From assembly GCA_002077045.2 (NCBI GenBank), contig KZ111161.1, positions 490,059 through 554,058 of the forward strand: a DNA stretch of 64,000 nucleotides. The letters run 5' to 3'. The notes under the pieces are model-generated. The model worked only from the letters and a program-made list of their open reading frames with translations, made no database searches and was not told the origin of the DNA. The stretch is from Rachicladosporium sp. CCFEE 5018. Its lineage: Eukaryota > Ascomycota > Dothideomycetes > Cladosporiales > Cladosporiaceae. This document shows, in pieces, positions 33,717 through 45,175 of the stretch. The translations under genes and the position numbers were made by a program. Each line of letters opens with the position of its first letter. Position 1 is the first letter of the stretch.

Positions 33717-34892
33717 TCACTGCCCTCGTACCGTAAATGTAATCTTCAGCACTAGGCGGAAGGTCTGGAATGCCGGAGCAGCAAAGCACACTTTGAGAAA
33801 CGAAGGCAACTAACCTGCTCGACGGGCCCTACCTACGCGCCCGCTCGTCGACTCGAAACATTGTTATCAAGAGAAGTGCCATTGCGGCACAGTGCAGCAA
33901 GAGGGCGCTTAGTCGACGAAGCTCGCACACCTGCGCTGGGGTGGCATGCCGACTCATACTGGAGGAGTTGATACTTAGGATAGCCTCTCTGGTGCCGGTC
34001 GATAGTATCAACGAGTTCCTACTAATGTATCATCACAAGTCCATTTCCCGTGTCGTGAGTGCATACCAATGGAGCGGTAAGAGGTATTGCTATTCCCGTA
34101 AGCAAGCCGTGTAGTTCGCCATGATCTCGCGAGCTACGTACAGCACTCTGCCGTCTACCAATGCTGCTGTCGTGATACCATTCGTGATCATATGCAAGCG
34201 CATAGAGTGGCCATCAAAGATTGACGAGCGAACTAGGCCAAGCCTTTTCATACCGCCGGCCATACCTCGCATCGGGCCACAGATCCGGCGATCTCAACCA
34301 AACTCCATCCCCATCTTCCATCGGTGCATCGCCAACTTCCTTCGCCCACCTAACTCCATCTCGCCTAGGGCACATCCAAATTCTCCGCAGCGCAACAACT
34401 TATCGGCCGAGCTTTGCCTCTGGCGCACGTGCAATCCCGGTCGCTGCCACCCGAGTGCATCGAGATTCCGCCGCCCGCCGCGCGTGGATGACAAACATGT
34501 GCCAGGCAGCGCTGGTGGAGGTAATCGATGACGGCGTTGACTCGAGCCAGTACCGTCGCTCGTACCGATCCAAGCAGGTACTGCTCTCGGATCTGGCGCC
34601 GTGATTGGCTGGCGCGGACTAGAATGGCGCCATAGACAAGACAGGGCTAGATTCGCATGCAGGCGGTCTGGTCTGGTACTGGTTGTGCATAATCTTTTGA
34701 GAGGTGTTGAAGAAGGTGTTCATTGTAGGCGATGTTGGTCTCACTAGCCACAGGTTTTCTTTACTTCACTTCACTAACCTAAAGTCCCGTGAATGGGCAG
34801 GAGTGGCGCGTGAAGACATGACTTTGTGCACCACTCGTCGCAATACTGCTCCTCGGCGTATCGACACGACCGTCAACAGGAGAACACCAATC
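33717..34892. other. Intergenic region
   Basis: 1176 bp contain the promoters of the Ser/Thr-rich protein and the SIS protein and possibly an upstream exon of the former. Several short overlapping open frames (34090-34604) show no motif and are not supported. Confidence 0.4.
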
Positions 34893-35801
34893 ATGGACTC
34901 TCCACGCTCGACAAAGCGAGAACGATCGCACAGCCCGGAGAGGGACCTTCTTACGCCTCCTAATGGAATCGATGACCATGTTTCGAAGCGCATGAAGCTC
35001 GATATCGACAATGCTTGCGACGTTCTCAACCACGCAACCAGAGTTCTGGCGATCGAAGCTGAAGCCTTGGCAGCTATCAGGAATCTTTACCAGACCGACA
35101 ATACCGCACAACAGGGTCTACTGGATGCCGTGCAGGCTGTTCTGAATTGCCAGGAGAGGCGCGGCAAGCTCGTCGTCACTGGTGTCGGCAAATCTGCCTA
35201 CATCGCCCAGAAGTTCGTGGCGACCTGCAAATCTCTGGGAGTGGCCGCCAGCTTCATGCACGCATGTGAAGCAGTCCATGGAGATCTCGGAGACATTCGC
35301 GAGGTGAGCATACTTCCTGTCATCTGCAAGATTGGGCCTCACTGACTCTCTTTTCAGCACGACATCGTCCTCTTCGTCAGCTACAGCGGCAAAACCCCCG
35401 AACTTCTCAACCTGCTCCCACATATCCCGGCCTCGACCCGCCTAATGGCCCTAAGCTCCCACTCCCACTTCACCGCCTGCCCGCTCCTCCACACTCGCGC
35501 CGACAGCATCCTCCTCCCCACCCCCATCCCAGAGAAAGAAGAAATCTCCTTCTCCGTCTCCGCCCCCACGACCTCCACGACCGTCACCCTAGCCGTAGCC
35601 GACATGCTCGCCCTCACGATCGCCGAGCAACTGCACCAAACCCGCAAAAAGGAAGTCTTCGCGCGCAACCACCCCGGCGGCGCAATCGGCGTCGCGTACC
35701 GCGAAGTTGTTAAAGTTGAAGTTGATGTTGAGCTGAAGAAAGCTGAGCTGGAGGTTCTGGAGCTGCCGAGTCCGAGTATTTCGGGGAGTGACGATTTCTA
35801 G
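34893..35801 (+). CDS. SIS-domain sugar-phosphate isomerase (KpsF/GutQ-like)
   Basis: The predicted protein has 284 residues in two exons: 34893-35303 and 35358-35801 (54-bp intron, GTGAGC...CAG). The SIS fold is clear, with GKLVVTGVGKSAYIAQKF, the short HACEAVHGDLGDI loop, and DIVLFVSYSGKTPELL after the splice, then AVADMLALTIAEQLHQTR and FARNHPGGAIG near the end. Bacterial relatives are arabinose-5-phosphate isomerases with added CBS domains; this protein lacks CBS domains, as is common in fungi. The physiological substrate in fungi is not established. An in-frame ATG at 34818 would extend the N-terminus, but the chosen ATG has the better context. Confidence 0.82.
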
Positions 35802-36606
35802 TCGTCGCGCCCGTGGTTCCGGTGGGGCGACCGGGAGATCATGGGCATTGACGGTCACGACTATTGCGTGTGTGAAACACACGCATGTGGCTTTCGGTGG
35901 GGCTAAGAAGGGGAGACTGCCAGGGCGGTGGCGATGACTAAAATTGCATAGATGACGACTTCGATAGATTCGAATATCAGAGACCAATGACTGCAGGGAT
36001 TATATCTCACATCACGAGAATCAGCGTGAGATTATGCCTACTGCGTTGCCACTTGTCGCGCACGGCTAATCAGACGGCGCCCGCTCACATGCAAAAGCCG
36101 CTACCACAGTCGCAGGCCGAAACGCCCGTTCATACATACTAATCTGCAATACTAGATGGTGAGTCCTCCTTCCCTGTGGATGTACCCTCACAATCACGAC
36201 AACGAGAGTATAAGTCGCATCTCCATGAAGGAGGCCAATCTCATCGCACAACATGGTTACATTCAATACCACAGTGCCTCTCAGCCGCGCTGTAAGTGTA
36301 AATCGACACTCAATGCACTCGAGAGCAGCAGAGGGGATGCTCAGCGCTCTAGAAGAACGAGGGCTTGCGCCTGAACGTGTCACTCGAGCAGACATGCATA
36401 CCAGATCGTCCGGCGGGATTGCTCTACGCACTTTGTGAACGGGCCGGATACTGCAAGGCACCGAGCACGTCCATCCTCATGTCGTAGACGCGTACGCCTA
36501 TCTCATCATTCGCTACAAAATGCAAACGCTCCCCATACGCTCAGCAAAACGCCATCGCCATGCCATGCCCGTCACCCCGTCACCCAACCCACCGCCCCAA
36601 CCCTCC
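35802..36606. other. Convergent intergenic region
   Basis: 805 bp separate the 3' ends of the SIS gene and the ubiquitin protease. No feature was recognised. Confidence 0.45.
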
Positions 36607-39600
36607 TCACAGCCTCCCTCCCGTCCCCTCAATCCCAGCCCGCTGATAAAACACAATATAAGCATCCCTCGTCTGCAGCCTCTCCCCCCCACCATCGCCC
36701 TCAACCCCAACCTCCCTCATCCTCGAATCATCATGCACCCTCCACCTCCCCTTGACCATGTCCCTCGCTGCAGTAGTATAATGCCCACTACCGAGAGTGT
36801 TGCCATGGTGGCGGATGACTGCGTACGCATCATAGCTGAACGGCGGCGTTATAGAAGCATCGAGCCGGGCGTATCCTGGGCCATATTGCGCAGTCACAGC
36901 AGCTTGATCGGACGCGGTCGGAGGCGGCAGCATAAAAGGCTGTAAGTCGAGCGCGTGTAGGGGGAAGTCTATCAAAGTGTGCACTTTCGCCGCCGAACGC
37001 CCGCCCCAGGTCGAGCGGAAGCGTTTGAAGTGTATAACCAAAAACTGCGGCGCGCGTGTGATCGTAATCCGCTTCGTCGCCTCCCTCTGACCCTTACACT
37101 TCGGGCAATTCCAGCCATCCTCCAGCCTTTCCTCGGACGTATATTGCTTGAGGCAGTCTTGCAGCGTCGCCTGGCCCTGGGACGGGATTTCAACGGAGAT
37201 GGACATGAAGTACTCCCACGTCGAGCTCGTGAAACCGCAGCTTAGGCAGCGGAGACGGGATATGTGCTGCCCGCCGAAGAGGTCGAGGATATCGCTTCGG
37301 TCGCGGTGGGTGATGCGCTCCCATTCCATCGCTATAGTGAAGAGTTTCGGCGCAGACTCGCGCGCGGCTTCTTGTTGCGGTGTGAGAGCTTTGAGGGGCG
37401 ATTTCTGCCAGTGCGAATTCAAGTCTTCGTGGAGGCAGTCTATGAGGAAGTCGAAGAATTCTTTCGCGTCTTGCTGTTGGGAGGAGATCCATTGGGCGTT
37501 TAGGCGGCCGCAGAAAGAGCGGAAGGTTGTTGGTTTGATGGCTTCTACGTCGCCTTTCCAGAGGGAGCGAATGAGGTTCGAGTACAGCTCTGGCATAACG
37601 CCTTTACTCCCTTTCCAATTCTTTTGCACTTTCCGCCGGAAGTCGTCTTGCATGAAGAGGGCTGTCAGGGGTGTTGTTGCGCTGAGGGCTTGGATTGTAG
37701 AGTTCATGTAGCAGGTTACGCCGAAGTTTATCAGGCCGGTGCGCGGGAGGATCATATTTTGGAGGCGCAGTTTCGCGGGTATGTAGGGGGCGAGGTGGTC
37801 GGATCGATTGGCTGGGAGCGAAGATTGGGAAGCTGAGCGGTCGCTGACGCCGGTGTAGGACATGCGTGGTGCGGCTGGGGCTGGCCGTTGGGGGACCTGG
37901 GAATACTGCGATGCGGGCGGTGCCACGGGATAGTCTGGCAGCTTCGCAGGAGGTATTGGAGGAGGTCGTTGTGGTACTTGTGATCGCATAAAGTCTGGAT
38001 GTCGGTCGATCGCCCCGGCGTCTGGGAAGCGTGAATTGAAGTCCTGAATGGCTGCTTCGTACTGCTTCAGCGAGGCCTCGTCATTCGCGCCATCGCCTTC
38101 CTCCTCGATCATAGGCTGTACCTGAGGTACGATGGACACGCTCTCTTGTCTAGCTCGCTCATGCCATGCTCGCTCTTCATCCTGACCAAGTGGTGCAAAG
38201 TCTTGCACTCGCCGCTTCGGTATTCGGAGCGAGCTGGACCCGGCTGTGAAGACGGGCGGGCGTCGTTGCAATGGTCTGACGGCGTTCATTCGCTCCAGCG
38301 TGTTGGACGATCTCAGTGCTTGTTGACCCACTAGATCGATCCAGGCGTCGAGTCCACCTATCAGCAACATTGGCCGCTCTCGTAGTGGCTTGTCCTGACT
38401 GAACTCGGTGAGTGCCTCATGCAGGTAGAGCAGCGCAGCCTCTCGATCGGTCTGCGGTCGAGACAAGAACGTCTCGGACTGCGTGTTGCCATCGTAATAC
38501 ACAACCAGATCGTAGTCACGTCGGTTGAAGAACATTTCCTGCTCTGCTTCGGGTGACAAGACTAAGCTTTCCTGTACTTCATCCGCGCTCATGCCTCGCC
38601 GGAGTGTCATAGGCTCAATGCACATAATACTAGATGCGAAGATGTGACCATCGTCAAAGTCTGCTCGAGGTCGCACATCGATCAGCAGGACACTGAAGCG
38701 TTCAAGATAGTCGAACAGCCTCTCATTGCTGACTCTCGTCTCTCGCAGCGTCTGTCGTGTCGCTTCTCGGGGAGCAGAACCAAGGACAGCCCCTTCAGGT
38801 ACACCCTGAGGAAAGTAGTCGCCGCTGTCCCTGCTCCCATTTGGTGCTCGAGTCGAAGCAGAGGACATTGATGCCATAGAAGATCTTCGCACATCATTGG
38901 AAGCCAGGCTTCGAGCTGTGTGTCGAGGTGGTGCAATGTTGCCAGTGGTCTGCATGTTGCGCGCAGGACTATATGTCGGACTGGGAGGCTTCGGCATTGC
39001 TGCAGCGAGCTCAGTATTGAGTGGCAACTTGGCAGGTAGTACGGGTCCGCCATTCTGCATTGCTCTAGGACCTTGCGGTTGTCCGAGCAAGGTTGTTGAC
39101 TTTGATAGCGCATCGAAGGAGTTACGTCCGTTCCAGTCCACAGCCGAAGGCATGCTGATGGGATTGCTCTGCACCGAAGAGATTGAGCCTCTCGAGTCTG
39201 GCCGAGGGGCAGAGGTACCGCCATTCTGTAGTCGTAGTCGTGCAAAGCGGTCATTGAGCGCATCGCTCGGTGGAGGTACGGTGGTCCCATTGACCGGTCG
39301 CGAGATGGCTCTGCCATGCAGCGAGTCGGGTTTCGGCGATACAGACGGTTTGATCTTGTGCCCACCTCCCACTGCAAGACTCTCGTGCCGCTCATGTGAC
39401 ACGCCATTGACCTGTGATGACGAGCCAACACTTCCCCTCGCATTCTCACCGTTGACAATACCGCCCCTCGGCCTCGTCCCATTTCGCAGATTGTTGTTCA
39501 TGATAATGCTCTTGATCGACATGAACTGCTCCTCCATCTGCTTCAACTGCCCCTGCAGCTGCTTGTACTGCCTATCCAGCTGCGGATCGAGATCATAGAC

Positions 39601-39900
39601 AGTACCATGGCGGGGTATCACCCCGACAGCGATCTCATATGCGCGCAAGTAGTCCACGAAAGCCAGGTCCGGTCTTCGTGTGTCCACCAACAACTTCGCT
39701 TGCCGCAGTGAAGTCACAGCGAGGCTCAACAGCTTCGCGACTGGATCGTCTGCTTGGTAGCCCTGCTGTGCTTTCGCCTGCAAGTCCTGAATGTGCTCGA
39801 AGACCTTCTCTGTGCTGCCACCGCCATTAGTAGATGGCTTGCCATTGTAGCCGCCTGCTATACCACCGGGAGGACTCGGAAGCGAAGTCGCTGCGCTCAT
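36607..39900 (-). CDS. DOA4-like ubiquitin carboxyl-terminal hydrolase with rhodanese domain
   Basis: This is a single-exon protein of 1097 residues. The N-terminus (about 30-140) is a helical MIT/USP8-dimerisation-like region. Residues about 385-510 form a rhodanese domain (LLIDVRPRADFDDGHI). The C-terminal 370 residues are a USP peptidase with the Cys box NFGVTCYMNSTIQAL (catalytic Cys about 730), QQDAKEFFDFL, two CxxC zinc-ribbon pairs (RCLSCG and CPKC), and the His box GHYTTAARD. This order matches yeast Doa4/Ubp5 and human USP8, which recover ubiquitin from cargo at the endosome. It is divergent from VPS27, an ESCRT-0 subunit of the same route. The middle is Ser/Pro-rich and disordered. 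Confidence 0.93.
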   Translation of the reverse strand: MSAATSLPSPPGGIAGGYNGKPSTNGGGSTEKVFEHIQDLQAKAQQGYQADDPVAKLLSLAVTSLRQAKLLVDTRRPDLAFVDYLRAYEIAVGVIPRHGTVYDLDPQLDRQYKQLQGQLKQMEEQFMSIKSIIMNNNLRNGTRPRGGIVNGENARGSVGSSSQVNGVSHERHESLAVGGGHKIKPSVSPKPDSLHGRAISRPVNGTTVPPPSDALNDRFARLRLQNGGTSAPRPDSRGSISSVQSNPISMPSAVDWNGRNSFDALSKSTTLLGQPQGPRAMQNGGPVLPAKLPLNTELAAAMPKPPSPTYSPARNMQTTGNIAPPRHTARSLASNDVRRSSMASMSSASTRAPNGSRDSGDYFPQGVPEGAVLGSAPREATRQTLRETRVSNERLFDYLERFSVLLIDVRPRADFDDGHIFASSIMCIEPMTLRRGMSADEVQESLVLSPEAEQEMFFNRRDYDLVVYYDGNTQSETFLSRPQTDREAALLYLHEALTEFSQDKPLRERPMLLIGGLDAWIDLVGQQALRSSNTLERMNAVRPLQRRPPVFTAGSSSLRIPKRRVQDFAPLGQDEERAWHERARQESVSIVPQVQPMIEEEGDGANDEASLKQYEAAIQDFNSRFPDAGAIDRHPDFMRSQVPQRPPPIPPAKLPDYPVAPPASQYSQVPQRPAPAAPRMSYTGVSDRSASQSSLPANRSDHLAPYIPAKLRLQNMILPRTGLINFGVTCYMNSTIQALSATTPLTALFMQDDFRRKVQKNWKGSKGVMPELYSNLIRSLWKGDVEAIKPTTFRSFCGRLNAQWISSQQQDAKEFFDFLIDCLHEDLNSHWQKSPLKALTPQQEAARESAPKLFTIAMEWERITHRDRSDILDLFGGQHISRLRCLSCGFTSSTWEYFMSISVEIPSQGQATLQDCLKQYTSEERLEDGWNCPKCKGQREATKRITITRAPQFLVIHFKRFRSTWGGRSAAKVHTLIDFPLHALDLQPFMLPPPTASDQAAVTAQYGPGYARLDASITPPFSYDAYAVIRHHGNTLGSGHYTTAARDMVKGRWRVHDDSRMREVGVEGDGGGERLQTRDAYIVFYQRAGIEGTGGRL

Positions 39901-40564
39901 GATGAACGGCGCAGGGGTCGTCGTCGCCAGATCATGTCGCTATATCTGTCACCAAAGAACCCAGGCAAGATTATGCACAGTACACGCGATGGCGTGGTCG
40001 ACCGCGTGGTTCACGGAAGTCTATTGTGCCTCTCGATGTCGGTGGCGGACGTAGGATGCTGCCCTGAGGAAGGGGAATGTGCAGAGGTCAGCTGTGTAAG
40101 CTGGTGAGAGCACAGTGATACCGAAGACAACGTTATTCGGTAAGAGAGTTCAGTAGTGAATTGCCATTCACTACTGCTTATTGTTTCGAGGTTGTCTGCT
40201 TCCCCAGAAAGTGGAATGACGCAGCCGCGTGAGCCACGCCGCCACACTGCTGTTCTGCCACTGCTAGACCTCGATCCCTATCAAGTCTGTCTTCATACCG
40301 GAGCGATCTTATTCGTGAAAGAGGTACAGACTTCTTCGGCATAGTCCAGGCTCCAAGGTACCTCATGTCAGCGAACTGCGGAATCCTCTAGAGCTATTCC
40401 ACATTCTCTATCATTGCCTTCTCTCGGTCCTCAGGCATACCTTCAGCCTCCCCCAGCATCACATAGACCACCACTGTCCATCCCGGTAGTCCACGACCCA
40501 GGATCTCTCCAAGAGCGACACCTCCAACACACCATTCCCCGGCCACGGCCACCCACACCCAACC
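39901..40564. promoter_or_regulatory. Divergent promoter region, DOA4-like USP / VPS27
   Basis: 664 bp separate the start codons of two genes whose families act in the same endosomal pathway, so shared regulation is possible. No specific element was recognised. Confidence 0.45.
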
Positions 40565-42821
40565 ATGGCCTCCTGGTTCGGCGCCTCCAACACGGAGCTC
40601 GACCAGCAAATCGAGCGCGCGACCTCCTCCTCCCTCGAAGACATCGCCCTAAACCTCGAAATCTCAGACATAATCCGCTCCAAGACCGTGCAGCCCAAGG
40701 AAGCCATGCGCTCCCTCAAACGCCGCATAAACAACAAGAACCCCAACATCCAGCTCGCCGCCTTGAACCTCACAGATACGTGTGTTAAGAATGGCGGGAG
40801 TCATTTTCTGGCCGAGATCGCGAGTCGGGAGTTCTTGGATGGGTTGACGGGGATGCTGAGGAATTATGGGGAGATGGAGAGGAATGTCAGGCAGAAGATT
40901 TTGGAGCTTATTCAGAATTGGGCTGTGGGGGCGCAGGGGAAGGAGAGTTTGGGGTATTTGACTGAGACGTATCGGGCGTTGCAGTTGGAGCGGTTTGACT
41001 TTCCGCCTAGGCAGGAGGTATGTCGGAATGAGATGTGTGGTGGCAGGCTGAACGCTGACAGTGGAACAGGTCGCCAGCAGTATGTTCGACAGCTCTGCAC
41101 CTCCAGAGTGGGCAGACTCGGACGTGTGCATGCGGTGTCGAGAGCGGTTTACTTTCACGAACCGGAAACACCATTGCAGGAATTGCGGGAACGTGTTCTG
41201 CGGCACCTGCAGCTCAAAGAGCATACCTTTACCACATCTCGGGATCATGCAGCCTGTACGGGTGGATGATGGCTGCTACGCGAAGCTGGTGGAAAAGAAT
41301 CGGGGAGGAGCTGCACCCCAGAGCCCAATCAGCTCGAAGCCGACGCTATGGCAAGGTGCAGCAGCAGCAAGTACCGAGAGGATGCAGCCTCGAGCTGCAC
41401 GAGTGGACGACAGCTTCGACGCAGACCTGAAACGGGCACTAGAGATGAGCTTGGAGGACAGCAAGGGTCCGATAGGTGCAGGCTACGTTCCGCAGGCGCA
41501 AGCTGCACAGCCCAAGCCACAAACGAACGGCATGAGCAAGAGCGCAGCGCCGAAAAAGGAGGAGGCATTGGATGCTGATCTTGAGGCGGCAATTGCAGCA
41601 AGTCTGCAGGATATGGAGGAGCAGAAGAAGCAACATGCGAAACAGCTGAAGGAGCGGACATCGTCGGCGAATGCGGCGCCGCCTGCACAGTATAAGCCCA
41701 ACAATCAGTTCGAGCTCACACCCGTGGAAGCTGAGAACATCAACTTGTTCTCGACGTTAGTGGATCGCTTGCAGCATCAGCCGCCTGGAACAATACTGCG
41801 AGAACCTCAGATCCAGGAGCTGTACGAGAGCATAGGCACACTGCGACCGAAGCTCGCACGGACATATGGTGAGACGATGAGCAAGCACGACACACTGCTA
41901 GATCTGCACTCGAAGCTTGCGACGGTGGTGCGGTACTACGACCGCATGCTCGAGGACAGGCTGAGCAACACATACAACACCAGCCGATACGGTGCGCCCA
42001 ATCGAACTAGCATGTATCCGAATATACCTTCCGCAATGCCTCAGCAACACGGTGGTATGGAGAGTTACTACACCGGGAATGCGCCTCAGATGGACAACTA
42101 CGGCCCTCCGCCCCAGCAAAGTAGCTATGCTGCCTACTCACAGCCTCAGCCTCAGCCTCACCCTTCACAAGCACCCTACCCCGAGCCTCCTTACTCGGAG
42201 AATCCTCAAATCCGCCAACCACAACCTTATGCTCAGCAACCTCCTCCCGAAGCATCCTACTACCAACAACAACCAGCACAAGCCTACCCGCCTCAGCCCA
42301 CACAACCTCCGCCTCCGCAACAACAGTCCTACCCTCCACAACTCCACCAAGAACCCCAGCAGCAACCACAACCCCCACAAGCTCACCTCCAGCGCCGCCA
42401 GTCAGCGCAACGATATTCACAGACTTCCTCCCAATACGCCCCTTCCCACACCTCGCAAACCTCAAACCCTCAAATCACCTCCCCGCAAGCAGATCCCGCA
42501 GCATCCTTTTACTACACCAACGACCCCCAAGCGCCCCTTCCATCGAGTCCAGAGACTTACGCGCAGCCGCCTCCGCAGCAACAACAGCAGGCTCCGCCAC
42601 CACAGCAGCAACAGTATCAACAGCCGCAGCATCCAGGCGTGTAGAGGCAAGGGAGTCAGGCTTACTACGCGCCACAAGCCCAGCAACAAGCGCCGCAGCA
42701 ACAGCAGTGGCCTACCCTCCCTGCGGCTGGGGCCGGGTACGGACAGGAGGCTTTTCCGCATGCGCCGCAGCATGTGCCTGCGCCTGTTGCTGTGAAGGAG
42801 AAGAGTTTGATTGAGCTTTAG
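40565..42821 (+). CDS. VPS27: VPS27, ESCRT-0 subunit, with an in-frame TAG before its clathrin box
   Basis: Exon 1 (40565-41017) encodes the VHS domain and exon 2 starts at 41070 after a 52-bp intron. FYVE follows at about residues 165-225 (WADSDVCMRCRERFTF and RKHHCRNCG), then two ubiquitin-interacting motifs (DADLKRALEMSLED and DADLEAAIAASLQD), a helical core, and a long Gln/Pro-rich tail. VPS27 binds ubiquitinated cargo and PI3P on endosomes. The frame meets TAG at 42642-42644 (675 residues) but then stays open for 58 codons and ends KSLIEL, the clathrin-box ending typical of Vps27. A 45-nt intron (42639-42683, GTGTAG...CCCAG), a multiple of three, would remove the TAG in frame. Otherwise the stop is a real nonsense change or a sequence error. 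The annotated span runs to the second stop. Confidence 0.85.
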
Positions 42822-43745
42822 GGGGTACTTGAGTGGTGATTTGGCACATGGGGACGGGAATATGGAACTGTGAGGAGATATGATGTAGAGTGTAGTATAT
42901 ACCCGAAAGCATACGAAGCGTTGGTAGTGAGTGGCTTTGGCACTTCTCTCGAGACTCGGGGGAGTTCAGCTATGTGTCACTATGCTTGCTTTCACTGAGC
43001 ATGAAATCGTGAGTCAAGGTCTACTTTTCCATGTTGTACCCACGCACTGCTTCTCTGATTTTTCGAGACGAAGAGTGGCGTGGTAGCGCCCTGCTCGAGC
43101 AGTCGGGCGTCGCGCATCCCGTGAGTGAGAAGTCAGACCTCAAGACAGATAGTCAAGAGCCCAACGGTCTCTCATTGCCACCAGGGCGTTACATGCAACT
43201 ACAGTGAGTGCGTCGGTAGGAGCTCGGTCGCATCACCGATTTAGATGAGAGCGAGGATACGGCTGGTGGTCTTTGAAGCAGTGTGAAGATCAACATGGAC
43301 GACTGAGGCCTTACTTCCGCTTTCTGCGAATGTTTGGTACGGCGGAAAGGGTCTTGCTAGGACAGACGCGATGGTGATGAACCTGTTACCATAAGTAGGA
43401 GAGACATGCAAATCTAGGTCAGCTAGCACCGGAAATCTGACGCTTATATTCGTCTCGCTGTGTCGCCAATAGGTTATTGTGGGTACCGTGGTAGAAGCCC
43501 GGGAATAATTCAGATATTGTAGAGGAGCAGGTCAGTTGCGATGAGAATGAGAGTTGACCTCAGATATGCAGGCATCCAGGGCTCGTGAACGATACTCAAG
43601 ATGAACTCTTCTCGCTGCTCTGTGGCGCGTTCTCTATCGTCTACTTCAGCCTGCCGAATCGCTATACATGCTTCGTGAGGCTCATGAGCATACTACCTGT
43701 GGCGTCCGTGACCATTCCCGCCCCTGTCGCGAGAGTTTATCTGGC
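42822..43745. other. Convergent intergenic region
   Basis: 924 bp separate the 3' ends of VPS27 and the GMPPA-like gene. Short open frames such as 43241-43429 (minus) have no support. Confidence 0.45.
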
Positions 43746-45175
43746 TCACATAATGACCTCGTTCGCCACGTCCTGCAATGAACAGTCAGCACATTTTTTC
43801 TTACATGGACATAACACAGAGATAACGCAAGACTCACCCTCTTCAATTCCTTATACGGCAAACAAACACAATTCTGCACCCGCACCTCATCCGCAACCAC
43901 ACACTCCTTCCCCAGAATAGTAATACTCTGCACCTTCACGCCATTCTTAACCACGCTCGTGCTATGCTCCCGCACAGGCGTGGGTGTCCCTTCAACGCGC
44001 GCCCAAGCCCCCACGCGACTGCTCCAGCCAATGATACTGTACAGAACGCAGGCGTCGTGCTTGATCTCCGCGTCTTCCAGGACGATGGATTCTTTGATTC
44101 GCACGCCAGGGCCTACGATGGCGCGAGGCCCGATGGAGACGTTGGGGCCGAGTTTGGCGGAGGGGTCGACTTGCGCGGTGGGGTGGATGAAGACTGGGGG
44201 GAGGATTTTGGCGGAGGGAGCTGCGAGCTCGGGGGATTGCTGTTGGAAGGCTTTCATCAGGTATAAAGCGTTGGCGGGGACTGCAGAGCCGGCTGTCTTG
44301 ATCTGCCGCCAGAAGTCTTTTGTTTCGAGGACGTAGAATTGGCGGCTGTCGGCGAGGTCGGAGAGGATGTCTTGCTCGAGGCGGATGACTTCGTTGGTTT
44401 GTCCATCATCGTCTTCGTCTGGGCGGTCGGCGCGAGATGGCGGGAGGTAGGTGGAGTCGAGAGCGTCCGAGGAGGGGTAGGAGACCAGGCGGGGGCGGTC
44501 TGCGCGGCGTTTGATGGCGGATTTGATGCTGGGGAAAATGGCGTCTGTGCTGAAGAGGTAGACGCCGCAGTTGATGAGGTTGGAGATGTGAGACTCCGGC
44601 TTCTCGACGTAGTGGAGCACGCGCTTGGAGTGAGCGTCGGAGACTATGCAGCCGAAGTTTGAGGCGGCATCGTTGGGGACGCGGGTCCCTAGGATCACAG
44701 CCTCTGCGTCCTTCTCTGTAAAAAGCTGTTGCATTTGTGCGAGCGGGAACGAGCAGCAGACATCTGCATTGAGGACGAAGAAGCGGTCCGGGCGGTTCTT
44801 GAGGATCGCATCGCGGAAGTGGTAGAGCCCACCGGCTGTCCCGAGTGCTTGGTATTCGCGGAGGTATTTTATGGTAATGTTTGGGTATGCGCGATGCGAG
44901 TCTTTGATGAAATCGCGGAAGACGGACTCGTCATAGTAGCCGACCAGGAAGACTTCGCGGATCTCAGGGAGCTTCGTTACTGCGGCGAAGCAGTGGGAAA
45001 TGATGCTGTGGCCAGCGACTTCGAAGAGCGGTTTGGGGAGGTCGAGTGAGAGGGGGCGGAACCGAGTGCCTCGCGAGGGTCCGCCGACGAGAATGACAGC
45101 TTTTGTTGTGGGAGTGCTGTTATTGTTGTTGCCGTTCGGGCGGCCGCCGCGGACGGGGACTTGCAGGTTGGACAT
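43746..45175 (-). CDS. GDP-mannose pyrophosphorylase alpha-like (GMPPA) nucleotidyltransferase
   Basis: The predicted protein has 454 residues in two exons: 45175-43838 and 43772-43746. A 65-bp intron leaves a final exon of only 27 nt that encodes DVANEVIM, the family's usual ending. The N-terminal domain has KAVILVGGPSRGTRFRPLSLDLPKPL and FVLNADVCCSFPL. The C-terminal domain is a left-handed beta helix of hexapeptide repeats (PSAKLGPNVSIGPRAIVGPGV). The changed loop GGPSRGTRFRPLS fits the alpha (regulatory) branch rather than the catalytic beta branch; in animals GMPPA is an allosteric partner of GMPPB. GDP-mannose feeds glycosylation and wall mannan in the cytosol. Confidence 0.88.

Noticed and set aside
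34090..34604. Several short overlapping frames on both strands
   Set aside because: No motif, no splice logic linking them to neighbours, and mutually exclusive frames.
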